Assembly: GCA_016165875.1 (NCBI GenBank)
Contig: JABBOT010000014.1
Location: 1,721,078 to 1,785,077 of the forward strand
DNA: 64,000 bases
Direction of reading: 5' to 3'
DNA from: Acanthopleura granulata
Taxonomy: Eukaryota; Mollusca; Polyplacophora; Chitonida; Chitonidae
This document shows positions 34,331 to 43,944 of the stretch, one piece after another. The translations under genes and the position numbers were made by a program. Position 1 is the stretch's first letter. Every line of letters begins with the position of its first letter. The notes under the pieces were generated by a model. It saw only the letters and a program-made list of their open reading frames with translations. It searched no databases and had not been told where the DNA came from.

Positions 34331-34773
34331 ATTGTATTGGATTGAAAAATGGTTTTAAGAATGAATGGAAGGGTTGATTCTTTGTTTGTTATACATAAAA
34401 TGGACAATCACAGAAAAACTAAACATAAGGAGACAACGTAAAACATAGATTTGTGCTCAGATTTGAAAGATGACTTTCAGGAGAATTGGTTGGCCCTGAA
34501 AAGGGCCGTTGGAGAGGAAGAGTTTCGGCCCAGGCTTGTGGCCTGAAGCAGGAGAGAAACCATTGAAGATGATGGAGTGAGGATATTTTCCTCAGTTTTT
34601 CAACATGCCAGAATCCACAAACCGGGGAGCGATGGTGGTACGCAAATATCAAACGATGGATGAGATACAGCTCCCAGAGAAGATAGTACCCTACGAAGGG
34701 TGGTGTCACCTTTCGAGCTGACATTCTACACCATTCTAACACAATTCTAAATAATTTGATGTGAAACAAACTG

Positions 34774-35004
34774 ATGGAGTATATGGATCTCCTTGTTATT
34801 AAACTAAGGGAAGAGCAGTGTGAAGGTTGCCGTGTAGACCACCCCAGCCAAAGTTGCCATCCATGCTTCCAGCCACTGGAGTATATGAATGTGGAGCGTG
34901 AAATTACCGTTGACCAGGCCGCATTGCGCTTAGATGAACCTAAGGTGATCATCAATTTTCAGAATGCAACTAAAGCTGCCGAGTGGCCCGAAAAAGTGTG
35001 CTAG
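34774..35004 (+). CDS. Small Cys/His protein of Polinton-type elements, probably truncated
   Basis: An ATG-initiated 76-codon frame with CEGCRVDHPSQSCHPC. The C-x2-C...DHPSQ..H-x-C wording recurs in small ORFs near the left of invertebrate Polinton-like elements and suggests a zinc-binding fold. The following sequence is open only in fragments (GQWGEEEEEVYLS in frame further on), so the original protein was probably longer. The function is unknown. It is the first plus-strand frame inside the left repeat. Confidence 0.5.
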   Translation: MEYMDLLVIKLREEQCEGCRVDHPSQSCHPCFQPLEYMNVEREITVDQAALRLDEPKVIINFQNATKAAEWPEKVC

Positions 35005-35335
35005 TATCTCCAGGGAAGTAATGTACAGAAATATAACCCAGATTTCCACAAAATATACTTGCAACGTTTAACAGGACAGTGGGGTGAAGAAGAGGAAGAG
35101 GTGTACTTAAGTATTTTAAAAATTACCTGATTTCGCTGAGCTTTGTACATATATAAATGTTCATTTAATTTTCAGAGTAGTTTTTAAGAGTATAATATGC
35201 ACTGTTGTGGAGATTCATGTTACCTTATACTGAATTATGTACATGTTCATTTACTTTTATTAATTTATTTATTTTCAGACCACCTACCCCACCCCCACCC
35301 CCACCCCCAGTTTTGTTAAATTTTCCTCCTAATAG

Positions 35336-35617
35336 TTCCATCGCACAGATTCTGATGTAGATAACACTGTTATTAGCTTAAACGCTCACTACTTGGTAGT
35401 ATTTAAAAAACCCCGAGACACGTCTCAAATCACCACCATTGCCAAGCAAATGGCCCCAGGTAAAACTCATTACGTACAAGCGCCCTTTAAAAATGCCACG
35501 TCCCAGCCTTATGGGCATTTGCTTGTCGATTTAAGGAAAACTACACCCGATCATTTCCGTTTGCTTACACACGTATTCCTTGATGAGATCCAGTATGCCT
35601 ACTTGCCAAAGTCATAA
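35336..35617 (+). pseudogene. C-terminal part of an A32/FtsK-HerA-type genome-packaging ATPase
   Basis: The frame reads ISLNAHYLVVFKKPRDTSQI and ends in PYGHLLVDLRKTTPDHFRL. Both are hallmark C-terminal blocks of Polinton packaging ATPases, which use ATP to fill capsids with DNA. The N-terminal half with the Walker A and B motifs is gone: a stop codon interrupts the frame at about 35333 and C-rich simple sequence lies before it. The frame ends at TAA 35615-35617. It cannot be functional. Confidence 0.72.
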
Positions 35618-35641
35618 AAATTTATCTTTCATGGGGGAATA

Positions 35642-35965
35642 ACTCTCACAGCCATACGCAATAAATCCCGACATTTCACTTACCTTACCAGTGTACAATT
35701 AGACAGCAGCCATGTCGGTGTGATTACGTCACTTACGGCACCTTTGTTAAAACTCCAGGTTAATACCCACCCCGAGGTCCAGGAGGCAATTCTTCACGGA
35801 CGTAATGCGGAATTTGTATTCTGTGTATGTGAAATTTGTCAGAATATTTTAAATGGAAATGCACCTTTGTCACCCGCTCAGAAGGCTCGGTTACGCCCGT
35901 ACAGGTCACAACTACGTAGGCTAGTAAACAAGCGGATTCCAATCCATCGCAAACGGGCAAGGTGA
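35642..35965 (+). pseudogene. Basic protein of Polinton-type elements, decayed
   Basis: The frame contains CVCEICQNILNGNAPLSPAQ followed by KARLRPYRSQLRRLVNKRIP and a final KRAR. The wording CE...NIL.GN.PL...QK..L matches a basic ORF that accompanies the capsid genes in metazoan Polinton-like elements. Its Arg/Lys-rich end suggests DNA or capsid binding. The first third has no clear start. The next segment (to about 36040) is out of frame. Confidence 0.55.
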
Positions 35966-36060
35966 AGGCTATCTGATACCACACAAGTTGATATCCTCAA
36001 TGATTCGATACAGCACGAAAAAATATAAATTGAAAATATAAGGCTCCTCGTTAAACACCA

Positions 36061-36300
36061 TGTCTCATGTGAAAAATGGCCGTGGTCAGGCCTCGTTTGC
36101 TGGAAGTAGTTCTTCAGCGGACTTCACCTTACCCCGTCCCGTCTATGGTCAAAATGATCAATACGTTAGATCATGATATGGAAAAATTTTAAAGAACGGG
36201 ACATTGTCAAATGAAGATAAAATTTACCAGTACCAACAATCCCTTCAACGTTACTTGACATTTCTAAATCAGTGTCCGATCGACCGGTCTCACTCGTACC
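36061..36300 (+). pseudogene. Remnant of a small helical ORF next to the capsid genes
   Basis: Separated pieces read LDHDMEK, then, after a one-base shift, NEDKIYQYQQSLQRYLTF. The pattern LD.EM..IL...KIYQY...LQRYL recurs in a small ORF between the basic protein and the penton-like gene of related elements. The shift near 36180 breaks it. Confidence 0.45.
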
Positions 36301-36544
36301 TTCACCTGTTACATCATCCCCCGCTCATGTGAGTAGGGAAGAAAGGGTCTTAGGACATAAGCCCGAGGATATGTACACCCCTCATATACCAAAGGCTTTG
36401 ACTCGGTGTACTCCCAGCCCAACCGAGGCCTCTCCTTGCGCTAGTTCACAGTCCAAACTTATACCTTTGCGGTGGTCTCCCTATTAAAAGCACAGTTCCT
36501 CATACTGTAGCGTTAGTTGGACGCTGAGAAGTGAGATAAAAGGC

Positions 36545-37258
36545 ATGTTTTACATGACTTTGCCCAGTAACAGCTCATTTGCCTATTTTAAAAATCATAC
36601 GTTAGGAAATTACCCCACCCAGCTAACTAAACCGATTCATTTCTCGGGCAATAGGGAACGTGGCCTGGTAGAAATTCAGTATCCACGATTGTGGCCCAAT
36701 GTCGGATCCGGCGAGATCTGGTTTACGGTTTACGGGGAGGGGCAGGCAATTCGTTACGACCTGGTTGTACTCCCCAAAGGCTTTTACCCGACACCTGAAG
36801 AACTCACCTCAGCCCTCAACGCTCAATTGATGGCTAGCACTAAGTCTTCTCTGATGCCTAAGGCAGACCACATTGTGTTTGTGTATAATAAAAGGTATGA
36901 AAAGTATACACTGCAATATAAAACACCCCAACGTGTGGGCTTCAGTCCCCGAAATTTCTGGTATGACCCCCATCAAATCATTGATAAACGGTCCGGCGGA
37001 TCTGATGTGCTTTGGTTCAGGTATAGATACCCGGATGGTTCCCACCCTTTACGTGTATGCAGATGTACATTAGCACCACTACTTCGTTCGGTAACGGTCC
37101 ATGGAGCGTCTGGTGATCACGTTACACATATCGGAGTACATTCCTGTGCTGGAGAAGGAGTTTTCAAACATCGAAATAGATATTAGGGACGACATAGGCC
37201 GACCCGTTCCATTTGGGCGTGGGAAAGTGTTTGTAGCACTTCATTTTCGAGAGCGGCA
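36545..37258 (+). pseudogene. Penton-like minor capsid protein, frameshifted
   Basis: It opens with FYMTLPSNSSFAYF and RGLVEIQYPRLWPN, standard N-terminal blocks of the penton-like capsid protein of Polinton-type elements. The first frame runs to about 37050. TLYVYADV and then FSNIEIDIRDDIGRPVPFGR and VALHF follow in different frames, so at least two frameshifts lie between 37040 and 37150. The product would form the capsid vertices. The original length was about 240 residues. It sits between the small helical remnant and the minor capsid gene, the usual order. Confidence 0.7.
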
Positions 37259-37367
37259 GAGTTTAGCTCTTCTTCAACGAGTGAAAATTCAGAAAAAAAT
37301 TAAAGAAAAAAAATTTGACGCTTACTACTCAGGGCTTCGAATCTACGATCTCTCAGTTGCTCACAGG

Positions 37368-37747
37368 ATGTCTAGTGCATATCAACCTTATATCACGTAC
37401 TACTGCAACAAAGCTGGCCTGATTGTTCTGTCTTTCTGGGAGTCCCGGTACAACGGTGTCATGGATAAGGGAATATTGCAGGTAGTCTAATCAAAGGACC
37501 TCTGGTACCCATCGCCAAAATCGTGGGGAAAGCAGTGATAGGAACCGCCCTGGGGACTACCAGTGGCACGCTGTTTCCCCGTGCTTCGCCCGCGGAAGCC
37601 TTCAGACGACGTGGTAAGGTCGCTGGTAAAGAGCTGCTAGGGCATGCTAAACGTGCACTCAGGGCAAAAGCTCGGCGCATACGGCGGCACACGACAATTA
37701 ATGCTTCCGGGTCTGGAGGGACGAAGCTATATCCTTTCTATTTTTAG
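37368..37747 (+). pseudogene. Minor capsid (pVI-like) protein, frameshifted
   Basis: From an ATG at 37368 one frame reads YITYYCNKAGLIVLSFWES and GVMDKGILQ and stops at about 37490. A second frame then reads GPLVPIAKIVGKAVIGTALG and a basic tail RRRGKVAGKELLGHAKRALR up to TAG 37745-37747. The order (Tyr/Gly-rich start, small hydrophobic segment, basic tail) matches the minor capsid protein that follows the penton-like gene in these elements. A single shift near 37480 breaks it. Confidence 0.6.
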
Positions 37748-38190
37748 AGATATTTTCTTTCGCTCCCGTGGGCTGCCCATTTTTGTTTCTTCTGCTTGAT
37801 GGGTGGTATCATTTTGTAGGACAGGTTTCAAAGATTCATTCCAGGTATACATTTGTATGTTTTTCATGAAATGAAATGCACACAAGGCAAAAGTGGTGAT
37901 AAATTAGGGGTCACTGGTCTGTCACTGTTTGGGATTGTTTCCTCTCAGCAGTTTGTCAAATTTGCGAAAAATTTTATCGGTCATGCCCTATCAGGAATTT
38001 GAACGGAGTTTTTTCAGGGGACAAGAACTATGAGGCCCTGGGGGATCAGGGCTTGCAGATTTAGGGACATTGCTGTGTTAACGTTAACAAGAAAGTAAAT
38101 GGGAAATTAATTGTGGTGTGCCGCCATACTCGGGTATCCAAAACCTGTTCGGCACCACGCTCACCATGTAACCCAGCTCACCGGCGACCT

Positions 38191-38268
38191 ATGAAACGTC
38201 CTGTGGCGCGTCGCCCCAGCAGTCGGCGTAAGAACTGGAAGACACACAACCCGCAAACGATCCCCTAA
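38191..38268 (+). CDS. Possible 25-residue Arg/Lys-rich peptide
   Basis: A short ATG frame reads KRPVARRPSSRRKNWK and ends at TAA 38266-38268. It lies between the minor and major capsid genes. Its composition recalls the small basic core peptides of adenovirus-like capsids. It is too short to exclude chance. Confidence 0.25.
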   Translation: MKRPVARRPSSRRKNWKTHNPQTIP

Positions 38269-38344
38269 ACTGCCCAGAGATAATTTTTGTGTAACTCCTA
38301 TTCGTCCTACCATGGCCTTACCTCGCCCGAATTCCTGTCCTTCA

Positions 38345-39420
38345 ATGAACAGCGAATTTGATTTGTGGACTTTACCACCGATATAAAAAAAAGTCTGCAG
38401 GAAGGACGATAGGATACCTACAACCCCATTTCCAGCTTTACGGCCGGTGGGCCTGTGGAATTTTTTATCAGCATTGGAGATCCAGACATGTACTTGAGGT
38501 TGGCCAACTCGTATTTGTATGTGAAATCAAAAAAAGTAAGAGTTAACGGAGGCGATTTGGAGGATAACGCCTCCGTGGCACCTGTGGCTCCATTCTCTGT
38601 GGCAGCAAGTAGACGTAGCCATCAATGACAAGCTCACCACTCCCTCTACTAACATGTACCTTTACCGTTCTTACATAGAGAATTTACTTAGCTACGGAAT
38701 GGATGCTAAAGAAACTCAGTTGAAAGGAAGTCTGTGGTATAAGGGTACCGCCGGACAGATGGAAACTAAACGAAATCAAAGAGACGGATTTGAGAACGAA
38801 AAGCTATAGCCTTGGGGAGCCGGTGAGTAGATTTGATGGACCGACTGCACTGTGAGATGTTTCTACAAGAGCGCTATTTGTTAAACAATGCCACGGTTGG
38901 AGTGCGTCTGACCCCAGCCAAAGTCAGTCCCGGTGTTCTTCTAGGGCAATTGAAAACCTTAGAGAAGACCCCGGGCAAGAACCCGATTCGCCGTGTCCTG
39001 ACCAAGTATTTCAATGTGCCTCAGGGACATACTACAGTGAGCGATCAAAACCTGATTTTGGGCAGTCTTCCCCAGCGCCTCATTGTAGGCTGTGTACAGA
39101 TCATAGCCTTTGATGGAAACTACACACGAGATCCCTTCAACTTTAATCGCACTAGCATGTATTACTTGGCCATACACGTGAACGGACGTTAGGTACCAGC
39201 CAATGCACTCACCCCCGATGAATTCTGTTTGCCTTCGATTTTGACTGCGGACCAACACAACGAACATCAGTTGAACATCACTCAGAAGGGTGATGTCTGC
39301 TTGGAAATGCGATTTTCTCACCCTAAATTAATGGCCACTATGGTCAGTTGCTACGCTCAGTTTCAGAAGGTTATCGAGATTGACAAGGCCAGCATTGTGT
39401 TGTGTGATTTCGCAAACTGA
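38345..39420 (+). pseudogene. Polinton major capsid protein (F54H12.2-like), decayed
   Basis: It begins NSEFDLWTLPP and continues in broken frames through PVEFFIS, YLRLANSYLYVK, DLEDNA, STNMYLYRSYIENLLSYG-like words and AGQMETK. From 38833 it reads DRLHCEMFLQERYLLNN, NPIRRVLTKYFNVPQGH and LPQRLIVGCVQIIAFDGNYT. A single in-frame TAG at 39190 interrupts the end (QLNITQKGDVCLEMRFSH, then stop at 39418-39420). This is the double-jelly-roll capsid family commonly annotated F54H12.2-like. At least three frameshifts, two stops and an internal deletion make it non-functional. Confidence 0.78.
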
Positions 39421-40105
39421 AGAAATTTAGAAGAGAAAAAAAATTGATCAGTGACCACAACTGTATTTGAACTTACGACCTTCACAGTCATCTCATACTC
39501 GTGACAGCGAGTAACGCCATAAACAGCCAACAACTATTACACTGTCTTCAAACACCAGGCTTGATCCGAAGTGTGCTCCCTTGGAATGATTTACCTGCAC
39601 AGATCCCGCTATATATATTGTAAACACTGACGCGTGCACTAAACCTGGGAAACTTTGGATTGCAGTGTACATATATTAAGACAAAACCACACGTCACCTG
39701 TCTGGGGATAATTTTGACTCTTATGGCCTTCCAGCCTGGCGTGAGGAAGTAGCGACGTGGCTCAGTCTTGGTACTTACCATTGGGAATGGAATCATCGTC
39801 CTGTACAATGTTTAGATGCCGCCGTCAAAATTGTTTATATTTTGCGCTTCACAGAGCTCGTGGACGGACAGTGCAAACATTTACTTCTCCACCCATTAAC
39901 TATGACAATATTGTTGAAAATAAAAAAAATGAGATCTCATCAAAAGATTTTCTTTTCATTCTTTTATTTTTGCACTTTTCTTTTGCTAATATATGGCGAC
40001 TCACGGGTAAAGGAGGAGAGTTCTTGACAAACCTATAAATTACCTCCCCCTGTTTCTTGTAACAGGAAAATGTTCGCAATATGAATATATTCAGAAAATG
40101 TCTCT
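39421..40105. other. Spacer between the convergent capsid and polymerase genes
   Basis: No gene recognised. The capsid genes end from the left and the polymerase ends from the right, so this is where both 3' ends would lie. AATAAA-type words and A-runs occur near 39920. Confidence 0.5.
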
Positions 40106-40109
40106 AAAT

Positions 40110-42125
40110 ATCAAGGCATGTCCTGCTGAGCCCATCTGGCAATATTTTCCGCTTCCCATAAAAATAGGTAAAAGCACCCCTATGCTGTACGTACGAGCAC
40201 ATTTGATGCGTTCGTACAGGTATGGCACGATTCACTCCGGCTCCACATTGTTGTCCCTGGAGCACAGAGATACAAGTTGTTTTCCACGTTTCGTTGACTC
40301 ACTCCTTTGCAGGAAAATTTTCCCAACCCCCACTCTGACAAGCATATTAATAATACATTTTAGAACTTGGAGCGATAATGGCATCTCCAGCCCATTACTC
40401 TTTAAAGAGACCCAGCGTACGTCTGTCGTGTTGATAATAATCCTGTCGTGGTAACTAGTGGTCAAGCTCGGCCTCATAAAGTTCTCGCAGCTCCGATTTA
40501 ACCAGGGACTCTCAGTCGGGATCAAACCACGCAATGTAAACCTAATCCGTGTCCATTTCACAGTACTCCCAGTGATCGCGATCAAAATATTTAAAAACAA
40601 AATCATAATAAAATTTTAGCATGCAGAGTCTGGCATACTGGTAAACCAAACACCCGGTCTACAAGGGTAAATTACACCCGATTTTTTTTTCTGGCTGCAT
40701 CTCACATCATGGGTATCCGCATCAGTCTCTTCTATGTTACGACATTTCGAATTAACCAATTTGCGATCCTTCTGTAACGTGCACACTTTTACATTTACAT
40801 GGCGATCTGGGTTGGTAATCGCCTTACCGTAACCGAAATTTCCTAACAATTTCATCGTTTCACCTATTGACACCTTACTAAGATCTACATCACCTTGACG
40901 ACGCGCCTGGGTCACGTGATCAGGAAAGGTACGAAAGCATGCTTGGGGCGTGTATTGAACGGCCTGATACACTCGACTCACAACAACTCCGTGAACCAAA
41001 TTCCTCCTCATCAGGGGTGTCCCCAAAAGAATTTTTCCAAAGATGCTACTAATCAACATGCGATGACGTTGGCTCTTCATATGGGTAGCCTTGGCGATTT
41101 CGGCCATACTGGGCCCACAGTCGTCTAGGGTGACATCTGTGTTTTTAAATATGTGTGGGCATTCAGTAAAAGTTAATAATAACTCTTGGAAACATGAATG
41201 TCACACTCCACAAAACCATACAGTCGTTGTTCTACGAAGGCCTTTAAGAGTTGGTCTTAAGTGAGATGGGTCGAATGGGGCGTAGTAATGTCTCAGAAAT
41301 GCCTGAAGAGTAGAGTCAGTTTGCTTTAGACGAAGAAGTTCACATTCCCACACCTCGATTAGATGGTAACCCCAATGTTCAAAGTAGACTCGATGATCAT
41401 TTCTTTCGTTTTGATGCTCCGCAGGGGTAAAACCGCGCTTTGTTTTATAACGGAGCTCTCTGGTAATAGTGTAATTGCGACAGCACCCGTGGAAATGCAA
41501 GTAACGTCCATAAAACTGCAACAGAGCCAACATACGTATATAAGTATAGCATGTACATTAAAATTGAAAAAAATTGATTGACCGCGCCGCGATTCGAAAT
41601 CGCACACTATATATAGAGATCTATATGACATAACACCACGCTCGCCAAATCTTTTCATACATGTATAATTACCATCCACCAGAGCAAAGCCATCAACAAT
41701 CTCCTATCCGCTTTTCGGTGTTATTAAGCGGTTATTAAATCGTTCTTTGATTTCTTTTCCGTTTTGCAGATAAAATCGAGTGGCACAGACATGGCTCTCC
41801 ACTCGTCCAAGCTGTCCAGGACGTACTGGTAATGTTCACGCAGCAAATTAAAACTATCTTCGCTGATCTCGGTGAAATATGTCATCATAGTTTCAATCAA
41901 AGGGTGAGGATCTCCACTCGATACGAAACACATCGAACTGTCACATCTAGGAATGTTACTAGTAACTGACACGCTCTTGCGAATATGAGGCACTGTCCAT
42001 TCTGTTCTCTTGGTAGCTGTATGCTGTAACTTCTCCAGGTAGGCGTCGAAATCCAAACAAGCTCGATATGGAAAATACCTGTCGTGTTCGATCATGTCAA
42101 TAATCCCTTCGTCAGACAGCTCTTC
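40110..42125 (-). pseudogene. Protein-primed family B DNA polymerase (pPolB), decayed
   Basis: Read on the minus strand from 42125, the exonuclease start ACLDFDAYLEKL (Exo I) is followed by SVSVTSNIP and EISEDSFNLLREHY, ending near 41724. After about 190 bases of unrelated sequence, YLHFHGC, HLIEVWECEL and LRHYYAPFDP run to about 41201. Next come VYQAVQYTPQACFR and ETMKLLGNFGYGKAITN (palm motif B), to 40616. Further pieces read YCEMDTD (motif C, followed by a stop), LSSKMYY and TYFYGKRKILPDGL, to about 40110. The region that should carry motif A (DxxSLYP) is missing. In intact elements this enzyme replicates the element, primed by a terminal protein. This copy cannot. Confidence 0.8.
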
Positions 42126-42760
42126 GTTACCAGCGGGTTAGCTTTTAAAGACACTGCCCGGGTAATCTCGTTCGATGGCTCCCTGACAGGTGCGTGCCAA
42201 CTCCCATTGGCAGGTGAAAGAAGAACTTGAAAAAAGACGTCATGCCTCTCAAGACGACGAGAAATCGAAAAAGGAAATACACTAAACAAAGGAACAGCCC
42301 AAGAAGAGGGCTGGGGGGGGGGGGTAATTTACAGCCAACTGCGGTACGAAAATTCCAAAACCGACACTTTCCAAGTAGGTATGAATCGCCTTGGGATTTC
42401 TACCGTCCTGTGAGCCATACGTAGTGACTTGACCACGCACCAAAACAACCGACTATCCGACCTGACCATAGACCTTGTAAAAGAGGTCGCTCTAATCCGC
42501 TTCTTTTTTCTCACAGTCACGTATTTTTACATGTAGTACCAATCAATGTCTTTGTGTTGTGTACATTGTAATTATACTCTGCTTTATATATATGTGAAAC
42601 AGACAAGACTTGGGTCTTTTATGTCTTTAAATTTTTACGTGCTATATATATATAAATGTGTTGTGTGTATGTTTTTAATATTATTAGTCTATTATACATA
42701 CATTAACTGAAAAGCCGATGGCACAATGTAAAACAGATTGTCCACAGTATGACTGCTTTC
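42126..42760. other. Spacer upstream of polymerase and terminal unit
   Basis: No gene recognised. A G-run at about 42312-42324 and TATATATA stretches near 42586 and 42642 are present. The polymerase starts leftward from here and the terminal unit starts rightward. Confidence 0.45.
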
Positions 42761-42762
42761 AA

Positions 42763-42832
42763 CCAATCAGAGCCGCGAAATTTGTTTTCACCTCAGTTCA
42801 CAACATTTCAATCCGCTCGATTTGTATAAAAG
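42763..42832 (+). promoter_or_regulatory. CCAAT and TATA promoter of the terminal unit
   Basis: CCAAT at 42763-42767 and TATAAAAG at 42825-42832 lie 58 bases apart. The TATA box is 80 bases before the ATG at 42905. This is a compact RNA polymerase II promoter layout. Confidence 0.6.
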
Positions 42833-42904
42833 AGCCAAGCATTCGCAAACAAACCACACCCACGCCACTGTACTTCTGTGGGAGCTGATCTCACGACGAG
42901 GCTT

Positions 42905-43244
42905 ATGGACCCAGCATCCGAAATGATAATACGACACGAGGATGTGCGGACATCGTGCTGTGCACAGGGGACCCCCAAAAGATGGTATGCTATTATGGGG
43001 CTTCTTAATGCTGAAACGAACTGAACAGCTTCAGGATGACTACAACGAAGCTTACTCGAAATACAGAGAAGCTCTAAACGGAGTGATACCCAAGAGTGAT
43101 GAACTGGAGTATAGAAAACTAACCAGGTTACAGATGGAAGAAGTCGGGGAACTCCGCAGCATGATGTACAAAACCCATGCGAAACTTCTAAATACCCATT
43201 CGGAGTGTAAATACTGGGAAGGAAAAGAATCACCTACCAGCTAA
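42905..43244 (+). CDS. Terminal ORF of the element, helical, with one frameshift
   Basis: An ATG at 42905 opens DPASEMIIRHEDVRTSCC and runs to TGA near 43025. A second, overlapping frame is open from 42942 to TAA 43242-43244. It reads LKRTEQLQDDYNEAYSKYRE, KLTRLQMEEVGELRSMMYK and ends in ESPTS. The second part is strongly helical and charged, suited to a coiled coil. It is not a histone. One frameshift near 42985-43020 would join the parts; it may be decay. The unit has its own CCAAT/TATA promoter and a histone-type stem-loop 35 bases after the stop. I do not recognise the protein. Confidence 0.5.
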
Positions 43245-43279
43245 GTAGCACAAAAACACGAAAAGAAAACCTTCCCAAC

Positions 43280-43295
43280 GGCCTTTTTCAAGGCC
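43280..43295 (+). terminator. Histone-type 3'-end stem-loop
   Basis: GGCCTT-TTTC-AAGGCC forms a perfect 6-bp stem with a 4-base loop. It is preceded by CCCAAC and followed by ACCCT. This is the form of the metazoan replication-dependent histone 3' element (stem-loop, flanking A/C, ACCCA-like 3' flank) bound by SLBP. It starts 35 bases after the stop codon at 43244, in the usual range. A purine-rich GTTGGGAGAGC about 12 bases downstream could serve as the U7 site. Confidence 0.7.
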
Positions 43296-43329
43296 ACCCT
43301 ACTGAGTTGGGAGAGCTTTTCAAAATCTG

Positions 43330-43940
43330 AGCACTAATTTTTTTTCTTTGTGATTGTCTTTTTGTATATGCCAGACGTATATGCCAGACGTATATGCCTT
43401 TGTTATGTATGTCTGTGGTTGTCATGATGTCACACACCATTGCGTCATATAGCAAAACAAAGATCAGCCTCTTCCATTCACTCTTTAAAAAAAATCTCCC
43501 TTAACTTATATAAAATAACACTATACGCTATGCTGTAAATGTGTGCTCACAATAGTATGAAAAAACCTTACAGTTATTTCCCGATCCTTATTACGCTCCC
43601 CATGCTGCATCCGACGAGGCCGTTTCATGTTTGATATACGGTTAAATTTGCTTATCACAGTCTTTACAACTATACGAAGATCTTCCCGACTTCATGCTTC
43701 TGACGATCTAGGTGTCAACGGCGCTTGAAAACACCCCAACACAAATCACATGTGAATACGATATCCAACTTCTACCTCTAGTCAACTCGTCCAACATGTG
43801 TATGCCACGGCAAACATACGAAAAATGACAGCGTGCGCATCCTAATAAACTTTTTAAAACTATTCCCGAACGTTATCACGCTCAGCGTAAATCGTAGCGT
43901 CAAGGACGATAACAGATAAGCAGCTCTCCAACCCGAACAT
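43330..43940. other. Non-coding right interior of the element
   Basis: No gene recognised. A short triplication of CAGACGTATATGC occurs at 43370-43400. Confidence 0.5.
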
Positions 43941-43944
43941 TACC

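Noticed and set aside
34419..34955. 178-codon minus-strand ORF in the Polinton-type element
   Set aside because: It has no recognisable motif and overlaps the better-supported plus-strand Cys/His ORF. All other left-side genes of the element are on the plus strand.
42905..43244. Histone gene upstream of the histone-type stem-loop
   Set aside because: Neither frame shows any histone-fold or H1 wording. Only the 3' element looks histone-like.
34330..43940. Integrase and Ulp1-type protease of the Polinton-type element
   Set aside because: I looked for zinc-finger/DDE-type and His-Trp...Asp...Cys words in the readable frames and found none. They are deleted or too decayed.
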